From: DASZTV01 sp036268405
Lineage (GTDB): Bacteria > Actinomycetota > Actinomycetes > JAFAQI01
Length of the DNA: 64,000 bases
Direction: 5' to 3'
Assembly: GCA_036268405.1 (NCBI GenBank)
Contig: DATAUF010000130.1
Location: 1 to 64,000, forward strand
Shown: piece after piece, positions 52,669 to 60,285 of the stretch
Numbering within the stretch: the first letter of the stretch is position 1
How the letters are laid out: every line of letters starts with the position of its first letter
Made by a program: the position numbers and the translations under genes
Notes under the pieces: model-generated
What the model saw: the letters and a program-made list of their open reading frames with translations, nothing else
The model's database searches: none
What the model was told of the DNA's origin: nothing

Positions 52669-52717
52669 GCGCCGAACCGTACGACGCACAATGCCAGTGT
52701 GACGAGAGAGGTAGGCG

Positions 52718-53260
52718 ATGGGTGAAATCAACAGGGCGGCGTGGCAGGCGCGCTATCCGGACCTGACCGGCAAGGTGGCCGTCGTCACCGGCACGTCGAG
52801 TGTGCTGGTCCACGTGATGCGTGAGCTATGCCGCAACCGCGTGACGACTGCGCTGGTGGTCGAGGACCGGGCGCTGGTCAGCGCTGCAACCGACTACGCC
52901 GACGAGCTCGACCTCGCCTCGCTCGGGATCGTCGCGGACCCGTCGCAGCGCGAAACCTGGACGCGAATCGCTCCGCACATCGAGCAGCGGCTCGGGCCGA
53001 TCGACATCGCGGTGGTCATCGCCCCGGAAGCAACCCGGATGCTCGTGGCGACCGTACTGATGCCGGACATGGCGGCTCGCCGGCACGGCGTGATCGTCGA
53101 AGCTGGAGCCAAGGTCGCGGCGCGCGACATGCCAGATGGACTGCGCCATCGGTCCGTCACAGGCGGGCCAGGCGCGTCCCCCACCGATCTGGCAGCCGCG
53201 GTGACTCTGTGCGCGAGCGATGTCCTCACTGCCTCGCGGGTCGCCATCGTGCTGGACTAA
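52718..53260 (+). CDS. Degenerate short-chain dehydrogenase-like (Rossmann) protein
   Basis: 180 residues with an SDR-like opening (LTGKVAVVTGTSSVLVHVMREL) and strand order. The glycine motif TGxxxGxG is broken (TGTSSVLVH), and the catalytic YxxxK segment is missing because the protein is about 70 residues shorter than a standard SDR. It begins at ATG 52718 with a GAGAGAGG-type ribosome-binding site. It could be a non-enzymatic relative or an ageing gene. It diverges from the acyl-CoA ligase and overlaps convergent glnD by four bases. Confidence 0.65.
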   Translation: MGEINRAAWQARYPDLTGKVAVVTGTSSVLVHVMRELCRNRVTTALVVEDRALVSAATDYADELDLASLGIVADPSQRETWTRIAPHIEQRLGPIDIAVVIAPEATRMLVATVLMPDMAARRHGVIVEAGAKVAARDMPDGLRHRSVTGGPGASPTDLAAAVTLCASDVLTASRVAIVLD

Positions 53261-55554
53261 CAGGCTGCGAGTAGCGCCGCCTCGATCTCGTCACGACGGC
53301 CATGATCGTCGATCGTGGCGCCCTCTCCGTCAACGACGTAGAACGCGTCTACGCACTCAGCGCCAAGCGTTTGGATCCGGGCAGACCGCACATCGAGCCC
53401 CTCGTCCGCGAGCACCTTGGTGAGTCGGTGCAGCAGTCCCTCCGAGTCATGCGTCCGCAGCTCGACGATCGTCGAGTGGTGCGACTCGTCGTCGAACCAC
53501 AGCACGAGCGGCGGGGCAATCGACGGAGGTGCCGCGGCGGCGTAGGTCCGCTCGCGTTCCTGCAGCCGCTCTTCGATGGGCAGCATGTCGTCGTACGCCC
53601 GCCGCACGTCGGCGGCGATCGCTTCCACGTCGGGAAGCGATCCGAACTTCGGCGCGACCTCGAGCGTGGTGATCGCCATCCGGCCCGCGGTGGTCGACAT
53701 CGACGTCGCCGTCGCCGACCGGATCGCGAGGCGGTGCAGGGCGGCAACACCGGCCCACCGGGACATCAGTCCCGGCCGGTCGGGCGCGACGATCGTGAGC
53801 TGGGAACCCATAAGCTCGACCGCGAGCTCGCCGCCTTCCGCAAGCGCACGTTGCTCCGCCGTGATCGTCTCGAACTCCGCAAGCCGCTGGCCGGCGACAG
53901 CCGCCGATGCACGACGCACCAACTCAGCGATCAAGCCCCCCTTCCACTCGCTCCACGCCGCAGGACCGGTCGCCGCGGCGTCAGCCTCGGTGAGCGCATG
54001 CAACAGCTCGAGTGTCTCCACATCGCGCACTGCCCGAGTGACGATCTCGATCGTCGCGGGATCGTTCAGATCGCGCCGGGTTGCGGTATCAGGCAGCAAC
54101 AGGTGGTGATGGACAAGCGCGGTGACCGTCGTCACGTCCTCTTCAGGGAGACCGATGCGTCGCGCGATCCCGGGGACCCGCTCGACACCGGCGTCTGTGT
54201 GGTCACCCGGAAAGCCCTTGCCGATGTCGTGGAACAGCGCGCCGAGCAGGAGCAGGTCCGGGCGAGCAACGCGTCGTGTGAGAGCTGAGGCTTCAACCGC
54301 GGCCTCGATCAGATGGCGGTCGACGGTGAAACGATGGACTGGGTTGTGCTGGGGCTTGCACCGCACTGCTTCCCACTCCGGGATGAGCCGGACGAGCATC
54401 CCGGCCTGGTCGAGCGCCTCCAACACTGCGACCGCCGGGCGGCCCGCGCCGAGCGTCGCGATGAGCGCGTCTCGAGCCGCAGCCGGCCACGGCTCCGGCA
54501 GCGGTGCCGACTCCTCAGCCAGTCGGCTCGCAACGCTGGTGGCAATCGGCAGGTTCGCCTGCGCTGCTGCCGCCGCGACCCGCAGTGCCAGCACCGGGTC
54601 AGCAGCAGGATTTGCTTCGCGGGCGAGATGCACCTCGCCGTCCTGCTCGACCACGCCGTCGGCAAGCGGCCGGCGGCTGACCGCCGAGCTGCGTCGGCCC
54701 CAGCGGCGCGGCGGCCGGCTCGCGGTCATCGCCCGGCGACACGCCTCGTCCGTGGCAAAGGCGATCGTGCGACCCGCCTCGAAGACTCGGCGCATGAGCT
54801 CGTCGGGATCGTCGATGCCGAGCGCGTTCGCAACCGGAATCTGTTCCTGCGCGATCAGCCGATCACTGGCGCGCGCCGCTCGTCGATGCAACTCGCCGCG
54901 GACGTCGAGCAGCCACTGGTAGGCATCGCGAACCGGCGCGCCGGGGGCGTCGGCGACCCAAGCCGCGGCGATCGCCGTGATGGCGTGGACGTCGCGAATC
55001 CCGCCGCGGGCATCCTTGAGGTCGGGCTCCAGCAGGAAGGCGAGCTCACCTACCCGTTCACCTCGCTCCCGGACGGCCGCGACAAGCTCCGGCAGGCGTC
55101 GCCGGGAATCCCGCCGCCAGGTTTCGAACACTCGATCGCGCAGCGTGGACGTCATGGCCGCGTCACCCGCAACATGGCGAAGGTCGAGCAGACCGAGCAT
55201 TGCCTTGAGGTCGTCGTGGGCGACGCTGATCGCGCCCTCGACAGTGCGGACCGAGTGATCGAGCCCTACTCCTGAGTCCCAGATCGGGTACCAGATCGAG
55301 TTCGCCAGCTCATCGACGTCGATGCCGTCCTGGTGCAGCAACACCAGGTCCAGATCGCTGCCGACTGCCGGCTCGCGGCGGCCGTAGCCTCCGACCGCGA
55401 CCAGCGCCACGCCCGTCCCATCTCCCAGACGCGCGACCAGCCACCGGTCCGCGACATCTGTCAGCGCCTCTCGGAGACCCTGCCCGGTCAGTCCTTCGGT
55501 CGCGACGACTGCGGCGCGCGCCTCACGAAGATCGGCCGAGGGGTCGTCTGACAC
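53257..55554 (-). CDS. glnD: [Protein-PII] uridylyl/adenylyltransferase GlnD
   Basis: Modifies and demodifies PII in response to glutamine; in actinomycetes the reaction is adenylylation. The 765-residue protein has the nucleotidyltransferase motif VGGYGRREPAVGSDLDLVLLH, a central HD domain (LLLGALFHDIGKGFPGDHTD) and two C-terminal ACT domains (IVAPDRPGLMSRWAGVAAL; VELRTHDSEGLLHRLTKVLAD). It is the last gene of the nitrogen block, six bases after the amt2 stop. Confidence 0.95.
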   Translation of the reverse strand: MSDDPSADLREARAAVVATEGLTGQGLREALTDVADRWLVARLGDGTGVALVAVGGYGRREPAVGSDLDLVLLHQDGIDVDELANSIWYPIWDSGVGLDHSVRTVEGAISVAHDDLKAMLGLLDLRHVAGDAAMTSTLRDRVFETWRRDSRRRLPELVAAVRERGERVGELAFLLEPDLKDARGGIRDVHAITAIAAAWVADAPGAPVRDAYQWLLDVRGELHRRAARASDRLIAQEQIPVANALGIDDPDELMRRVFEAGRTIAFATDEACRRAMTASRPPRRWGRRSSAVSRRPLADGVVEQDGEVHLAREANPAADPVLALRVAAAAAQANLPIATSVASRLAEESAPLPEPWPAAARDALIATLGAGRPAVAVLEALDQAGMLVRLIPEWEAVRCKPQHNPVHRFTVDRHLIEAAVEASALTRRVARPDLLLLGALFHDIGKGFPGDHTDAGVERVPGIARRIGLPEEDVTTVTALVHHHLLLPDTATRRDLNDPATIEIVTRAVRDVETLELLHALTEADAAATGPAAWSEWKGGLIAELVRRASAAVAGQRLAEFETITAEQRALAEGGELAVELMGSQLTIVAPDRPGLMSRWAGVAALHRLAIRSATATSMSTTAGRMAITTLEVAPKFGSLPDVEAIAADVRRAYDDMLPIEERLQERERTYAAAAPPSIAPPLVLWFDDESHHSTIVELRTHDSEGLLHRLTKVLADEGLDVRSARIQTLGAECVDAFYVVDGEGATIDDHGRRDEIEAALLAAC

Positions 55555-55559
55555 GAGCG

Positions 55560-56822
55560 CTACGAACCGATCCGAGTCGCATGCACGCTGCCGAACTCGT
55601 ATGCGGACTCGGCATGGATCGTGGCATCGAGCCCTTGCACCTCATCGCTCTCATCAACCCGCAAGCCGATCGTTCGCTGCACCGCGGTGGCGATCAGCCA
55701 GGACATGGTGAAGGCCCAGCCAATCGTCACAACCACAGCCAGCACCTGCACCCCGAGCAGGTGGGCGCTGCCGCCGTCGATGAGGCCGTCGAAGCGGATG
55801 GCAGGGTCCACCGCAGTGCTGGCGAAGACTCCGACGAGCAGTGTCCCAACGATGCCGGCCGCTCCGTGGACGCCGACGACGTCGAGGGCGTCGTCGTAGC
55901 CGCCGCGATGCTTCATGTTCACGGCGAACAGCGCCACGACACCACCAGCAGCGCCGATCACGATCGCGGCCATGCTGTTGACGAAGCCTGCGGCCGGCGT
56001 GATTGCGACCAATCCCGCGACCGCGCCCGACGCCGCGCCCAGCGTCGTGGCGTGCCCGGTCCGCCACTTCTCCAGACCGCACCACGCGAGCAGTCCGGCA
56101 CAGGCCGCGAGCTGGGTGCCGACCAGCGCCTGCGCGGCGAGTGCGCCGGAGGACAGTGCCGACCCCGCGTTGAAGCCAAACCAGCCGAACCACAGGATGC
56201 CGGCTCCGAGCATCGTGAACGGCAACGAGTGCGGTGCGATGACCTCGCGCGGCCAGCCGTGGCGCCGGCCGATCACCAGGGCGATGGCGAGCGCCGACGC
56301 CCCGGAGTCGATCTCGACGACGTTGCCGCCAGCGAAGTCAAGGACGCCGCGATGTGCCAGCCATCCACCGGGCGAGAACACCCAATGGGCGATCGGCGCA
56401 TAGACGATCACAACCCAAAGAACCGAGAAGACGAGGAAGCCGCCGAAGCGAGCTCTCTCGGCCACGGTTCCGGTGAGCAACGCCGCGGTGATGACGGCGA
56501 ACATCATCTGAAACCCCGCGAATGCCAGCGGGGGGACGGTGAGGTGCAGACCGGGCACCTGCTGGTCGGGATGCGCCAGGCCCGCAAGGTGGAGAGTGCC
56601 GAGCAGACCTCCGCCGGCATCCGGGCCGAACGCCATCGAATACGCGACGAGCGCCCACACAATGCTGACGACTGCGATCGTCGCGAAGTTGGCGATGATC
56701 ATGGCGAGCACGTTCTTGGAGCGGATCATGCCGCCGTAGAACAAGGCCAGGCCGGGCGTCATGAACAGGACAAGCCCCGCGCTGCCCAACACCCAGGCGG
56801 TATCCCCCGAATCAACGTGCAC
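55560..56822 (-). CDS. Second ammonium transporter (Amt/Mep/Rh), Glu in place of the first pore His
   Basis: A 420-residue, 11-helix Amt protein. The opening SGDTAWVLGSAGLVLFMTPGLALFYGGM is typical, as is the conserved Asp in HRGVLDFAGG (D162). The first pore histidine is replaced by Glu in NVVEIDSGASA (E170), while the second is kept in DVVGVHGAAGIVG (H319). A Glu–His pair also occurs in yeast Mep1/Mep3, so transport is still plausible. GTG 56822 matches family N termini, but no Shine–Dalgarno is visible and an inverted repeat covers the start. It sits between glnB and glnD. Confidence 0.9.
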   Translation of the reverse strand: MHVDSGDTAWVLGSAGLVLFMTPGLALFYGGMIRSKNVLAMIIANFATIAVVSIVWALVAYSMAFGPDAGGGLLGTLHLAGLAHPDQQVPGLHLTVPPLAFAGFQMMFAVITAALLTGTVAERARFGGFLVFSVLWVVIVYAPIAHWVFSPGGWLAHRGVLDFAGGNVVEIDSGASALAIALVIGRRHGWPREVIAPHSLPFTMLGAGILWFGWFGFNAGSALSSGALAAQALVGTQLAACAGLLAWCGLEKWRTGHATTLGAASGAVAGLVAITPAAGFVNSMAAIVIGAAGGVVALFAVNMKHRGGYDDALDVVGVHGAAGIVGTLLVGVFASTAVDPAIRFDGLIDGGSAHLLGVQVLAVVVTIGWAFTMSWLIATAVQRTIGLRVDESDEVQGLDATIHAESAYEFGSVHATRIGS

Positions 56823-56866
56823 GGCGGTGAGCCTAGAGACTCCGAGGAGCCCAGCATCACCGCCGT
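56821..56866 (-). promoter_or_regulatory. Inverted repeat covering the amt2 start codon
   Basis: Ten-base perfect arms ACGGCGGTGA and TCACCGCCGT (56821–56830 and 56857–56866), 26 bases apart, include two bases of the GTG start of the second amt gene. In mRNA this hairpin would bury the start region. The loop contains a further GGCTCC/GGAGTC pairing. This suggests translational control, but the role is inferred. Confidence 0.5.
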
Positions 56867-56873
56867 CGAGAGT

Positions 56874-56956
56874 CGCGCGCCCGACATGCGGCCCGGAGCA
56901 GCGTTGGACCTGCTTGCACGGTCCACCGCCGCGGAGGGTCGTATGTCGGGCGCGCG
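56874..56956 (-). promoter_or_regulatory. Long nested inverted repeat between glnB and amt2
   Basis: Arms of 21 bases (56874–56894 and 56936–56956) pair at every position, two pairs being G–U; the outer 14 are perfect (CGCGCGCCCGACAT). The 41-base interior holds a second perfect hairpin (TGGACC, 56905–56910, with GGTCCA, 56920–56925). The structure starts 11 bases after the glnB stop. It may be a terminator or attenuator, or an RNase-processed stem, separating amtB–glnB from amt2–glnD. Confidence 0.6.
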
Positions 56957-56967
56957 GCCCAGTACAA

Positions 56968-57306
56968 CTACAGAGCGTCCGCACCCTTCTCGCCGGTGCG
57001 CACCCGGACGATCGACTCGACCGGTGTCACCCAGACCTTGCCGTCGCCGATCTGGCCGGTGTTCGCAGCCTTGACGACGACTCCCACCACGCCGTCAGCA
57101 TCCTTGTCATCGACAAGGACTTCGATGCGGACCTTGGGGACGAAGTCGACCTTGTACTCCGCGCCCCGGTAGACCTCGGTGTGGCCCTTCTGCCGACCGA
57201 AGCCCTGCACCTCGCTGACCGTGAGGCCGGCGACACCGTAGGTCTCGAGGGCGCTTGTCACGTCGTCGAGCTTGAACGGCTTGATGATCGCGGTGACGAG
57301 CTTCAC
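56968..57306 (-). CDS. glnB: PII nitrogen regulatory protein
   Basis: A trimeric 2-oxoglutarate/ATP/ADP sensor that controls ammonium transport and nitrogen metabolism. The 112-residue protein shows the T-loop with the modifiable Tyr51 in TEVYRGAEYKVDFVPK, the B-loop TGQIGDGKVWV and the C-terminal signature VESIVRVRTGE. It overlaps amtB by four bases, so by context it is GlnK-like. GlnD, encoded downstream, should modify it. Confidence 0.96.
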   Translation of the reverse strand: MKLVTAIIKPFKLDDVTSALETYGVAGLTVSEVQGFGRQKGHTEVYRGAEYKVDFVPKVRIEVLVDDKDADGVVGVVVKAANTGQIGDGKVWVTPVESIVRVRTGEKGADAL

Positions 57307-58691
57307 GCCTGCACCTCCGTGCGCTGACCGAATGACGAGGACGAAATCGGGCTGGCAACAGCACCGGACGGGGCCGTGCCCCAGTCGTACGCGGACTCGC
57401 CGTGCTCGTTGACGTCGATGCCTTCAACCTCTGCATTGGACGTGACTCGCCAGCCAATCGTGTACTTGATCAGCATCGCGATGACCAGCGTGCCGACTCC
57501 GCACCACACGATAGTGAACGCCACACCGAGGAACTGGTGCCAGAGCAGGGTGGCGTTGCCGCCGTACAGCAGGCCGCCACCGCCGCTCGGGAACAGCCCG
57601 TCGATGCCCTGCGGCGACTTGATCGTGCCGAAGAACCCGATCAGCAGCGCGCCGATGATGCCACCGGTGAGGTGGACACCGACGACGTCGAGCGAGTCGT
57701 CCAGACCGATCTTGTACTTCAGGCCGATCGCCACTGCGCACACGGCACCGGCGATCGCGCCGACGCAGATCGCGCCGAGCGTGTTCACCGAGCCACAGGA
57801 CGGGGTGATCGCAACCAGGCCGGCCACCACGCCGGAGGCCGCGCCAAGTGACGTCGCCTTGCCGCGCAGCATCCGCTCAACCAAGAGCCAGGCCAGCATC
57901 GCTGCCATCGTCGCGAGGGTCGTGTTCATGAAGGTCACGCCGGTCTCGTGTGTGAACTGCGTGATGAACTGGCACGTGGTGTCGCCCTTGCAGCCACCGA
58001 TCGAGTTCCACGGGTTGTCACTACCGCCCGGGTTGAAGACGATCGACCCGACGTTGAACCCGTACCAGCCGAACCACAGCAGGCCGGCGCCGAGCATCGT
58101 GAGCGTGACGTTGTGCGGCTTGCCAGGGTTCTTCGGCCATCCGACGCGTCTACCTATCACCAACGCCAGGACGCCACCGGCGACACCGGCGTTGATATGG
58201 ACGACCGTTCCACCGGCGTAGTCGAGGTTCGGGAAGTGCGAGTAGAACCAACCGCCCCCCCAGACGTTGTGGGCGATGACGACGTAGACGCAGGTGACCC
58301 ACAGGACTGAGAAGACGATCCAGGAGGACATCTTCACGCGGTCTGCGATCGAGCCTGAGATCAGTGCCACCGTGATCACCGCGAAGGTGAGCTGGAAGAG
58401 CACGAACACGAAGTTCGAGCTCGACACGTGCAACAAGCCAAATGTGTTGGCCGGGCTCGCGATCAGCTTCCCGTTCCCGTTTCCGACGCCGTCGGCACCC
58501 CAGCCGATCGACCAGCCCCAGAGCACGAAGACGATGCCGACGACACCCATCGCGGTGAACGACATCATCATCATGTTGAGAGTGGACTTGGTGCGAGTCA
58601 TTCCTCCGTAGAAGAACGCAAGCGCCGGAGTCGTCATCATGAGAACGAGCGCGGTGGCTACGATCATCCAGGCGTAGTAGCCGTCTTCCAT
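57303..58691 (-). CDS. amtB: Ammonium transporter AmtB
   Basis: An 11-helix channel-like ammonium transporter of 462 residues. Both pore histidines are present (H165 in GTVVHINAGVAGG, and the His in DVVGVHLTGGIIG), as is the conserved Asp in NLDYAGG. A hydrophilic C-terminal tail of about 45 residues follows, the region that PII contacts in E. coli AmtB. ATG 58691 is preferred because GGAGG lies about four bases upstream; TTG 58694 is an alternative. It heads the amtB–glnB operon and has GlnR-like boxes 116 bases upstream. Confidence 0.96.
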   Translation of the reverse strand: MEDGYYAWMIVATALVLMMTTPALAFFYGGMTRTKSTLNMMMMSFTAMGVVGIVFVLWGWSIGWGADGVGNGNGKLIASPANTFGLLHVSSSNFVFVLFQLTFAVITVALISGSIADRVKMSSWIVFSVLWVTCVYVVIAHNVWGGGWFYSHFPNLDYAGGTVVHINAGVAGGVLALVIGRRVGWPKNPGKPHNVTLTMLGAGLLWFGWYGFNVGSIVFNPGGSDNPWNSIGGCKGDTTCQFITQFTHETGVTFMNTTLATMAAMLAWLLVERMLRGKATSLGAASGVVAGLVAITPSCGSVNTLGAICVGAIAGAVCAVAIGLKYKIGLDDSLDVVGVHLTGGIIGALLIGFFGTIKSPQGIDGLFPSGGGGLLYGGNATLLWHQFLGVAFTIVWCGVGTLVIAMLIKYTIGWRVTSNAEVEGIDVNEHGESAYDWGTAPSGAVASPISSSSFGQRTEVQA

Positions 58692-58806
58692 CAACCCTCC
58701 ATCGTCTGGTGACAGGCAGTCGGAGTGCGCGACAGGATGACCCGTCGCCCGACCCCTCGTCGATCAGCACTCTGCGGGAGACAAGTTTCAGCAAGCGACG
58801 CGGTGG

Positions 58807-58843
58807 ATTTCGCGAATGTTACGAAGCATTTCCAGCATGTGAC
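58807..58843 (-). promoter_or_regulatory. Tandem GlnR-like boxes upstream of amtB
   Basis: On the minus strand GTCAC-n6-GAAAT is followed five bases later by GTAAC-n6-GAAAT. The actinomycete GlnR consensus is a gTnAC-n6-GaAAC pair, usually repeated, and amtB is a classic GlnR target. A near-perfect palindrome GCATGTG-A-CACATGC (58835–58849) overlaps the distal half-site. Both spacing and position suit activation of amtB–glnB under nitrogen limitation. Confidence 0.65.
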
Positions 58844-58876
58844 ACATGCCGCCCGACTCGGTCAGGCTCTGCCAAC

Positions 58877-59083
58877 TCAAGCGGGGCGCAGGACGATCCA
58901 GATCCGCTCGATCTTGTCGTCCGGCAAGTCGTACCCGACTCGCTCCACGACATACGGCACGCCGGCGATGCGCACGTTTTCCCCGGTTCTCGGCAAGGGG
59001 GAGCTTTCCCAGCTCGTGGCGATCTCGTTGTTGTCGGGGTCGATGTAGGTCACGGCGACCTGCTCGCGGAACACACTCGCCAT
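58877..59083 (-). CDS. Small conserved-looking protein, function unknown
   Basis: A 68-residue acidic protein, beta-rich by appearance, with FREQVAVTYIDPDNNEIATSW and VPYVVERVGYDLPDDKIERI. No signal peptide, Cys cluster or helix-turn-helix is visible, and I do not recognise the family. It starts two bases after the ftsY stop, in the same operon, with codon use like its neighbours, which argues that it is real. Downstream lie the amtB control region and the amtB gene. Confidence 0.65.
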   Translation of the reverse strand: MASVFREQVAVTYIDPDNNEIATSWESSPLPRTGENVRIAGVPYVVERVGYDLPDDKIERIWIVLRPA

Positions 59084-59085
59084 TG

Positions 59086-60285
59086 CTATCCGCCCAACAG
59101 CGCTTCGATGAAGACGGCGGGCTCGAAGGGCGCGAGATCGTCCGGCCCCTCGCCGAGACCGACGAGCTTGACCGGTACGCCGATCTCACGCTGTACCGCG
59201 ATCACGATGCCGCCCTTGGCGGTGCCGTCGAGCTTGGTGAGCACGATCCCCGTGACGTCAACCACCTCGGCGAACATCCTTGCCTGCACCACGCCGTTCT
59301 GACCGGTCGTGGCATCGAGCACGAGCAGCACCTCGTCGACGGGCCCCTGGCGCTCGACCACCCGCTTGACCTTGCCGAGCTCGTCCATCAGCCCGGTCTT
59401 GGTGTGCAGCCGGCCGGCGGTGTCGATCACGACGGTGTCGACGCCGCGCTCGGTGCCGTCGTGGACCGCATCGAACGCCACGCTCGCTGGATCCGCGCCT
59501 TCCGGACCGCGCACCACCGATGCGCCGACCCGCTCGGCCCAGGTCGCGAGCTGGTCGGCCGCGGCAGCCCGGAACGTGTCCGCGGCGCCGAGCAGGACGG
59601 TGCCGCCGTCGCCGACCAGCACGCGGGCAAGCTTGCCGCAGGTAGTTGTCTTGCCGGTGCCGTTGACTCCGACGACGAGCACGATCGCCGGGCGCCCGTC
59701 ATGCGGCGCAGTCCGCAGCGAGCGGTCGGTGTCGGCCCCGACCGCATCGAGCAATGACTGCCGAAGCAGCCCACGGACATCCTCGATCGAGCGGGTGCCC
59801 ATCACCCGCACCCGCTCGCGGAGCGACGCGACGATCTCATTGGTGGCGGTCAACCCGACATCACTGGTGAGCAGCGTGTCCTCGACCGCTTCCCAGGCCT
59901 CCTCGTCGATGGTGTCGCGCGAGAGCAGCGTGAGCAGCCCGCGCCCGAGCGCGGACTGCGAGCCCGACAATCGCCCACGAAGCCGGACCAGCCGCCCGGC
60001 CGAAGGCTCGGGAACCTCAAGCTGCGGCTCCGGCGGTGCCTGTGTTTCAACCGGCCGAGCCGGCGTCTCCACCGGCGGAGCCGGCGTCTCAACCGGCGGA
60101 GCCGGTGTCCCAGCCGGCGGAGCCGGCGGCGCATCGACGTCTGGCGGTGGCGCCTCAACCACTGACGCGGGCGGCGTCGGCGCTTCAGCGGCTCTGCGTC
60201 GTCCTCTCGACGGCGCGAGAACAAGGCCGAGTACGGCAGCGACGAGCAGAACTGCTACGACGATGCCGACGATCACGTACACCAT
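59086..60285 (-). CDS. ftsY: Signal recognition particle receptor FtsY
   Basis: Membrane receptor for SRP. The 399-residue protein begins with a membrane helix (VYVIVGIVVAVLLVAAVLGLVL), then an Ala/Pro/Glu linker with a heptad-like PPVETPA repeat. The N and G domains follow: G1 VVGVNGTGKTTTCGKLA, G3 DTAGRLHTKTGLM, G4 TKLDGTAKGG. The N-terminal helix is usual for actinobacterial FtsY. It overlaps the smc stop by one base. Confidence 0.96.
   Translation of the reverse strand: MVYVIVGIVVAVLLVAAVLGLVLAPSRGRRRAAEAPTPPASVVEAPPPDVDAPPAPPAGTPAPPVETPAPPVETPARPVETQAPPEPQLEVPEPSAGRLVRLRGRLSGSQSALGRGLLTLLSRDTIDEEAWEAVEDTLLTSDVGLTATNEIVASLRERVRVMGTRSIEDVRGLLRQSLLDAVGADTDRSLRTAPHDGRPAIVLVVGVNGTGKTTTCGKLARVLVGDGGTVLLGAADTFRAAAADQLATWAERVGASVVRGPEGADPASVAFDAVHDGTERGVDTVVIDTAGRLHTKTGLMDELGKVKRVVERQGPVDEVLLVLDATTGQNGVVQARMFAEVVDVTGIVLTKLDGTAKGGIVIAVQREIGVPVKLVGLGEGPDDLAPFEPAVFIEALLGG
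60045..60128. repeat. Four 21-bp tandem repeats in the ftsY linker
   Basis: Four consecutive 21-base units (60045–60065, 60066–60086, 60087–60107, 60108–60128) differ by only a few bases and encode repeated PPVETPA heptapeptides between the membrane helix and the N domain of FtsY. In-frame repeats like this are prone to copy-number change. Confidence 0.85.
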
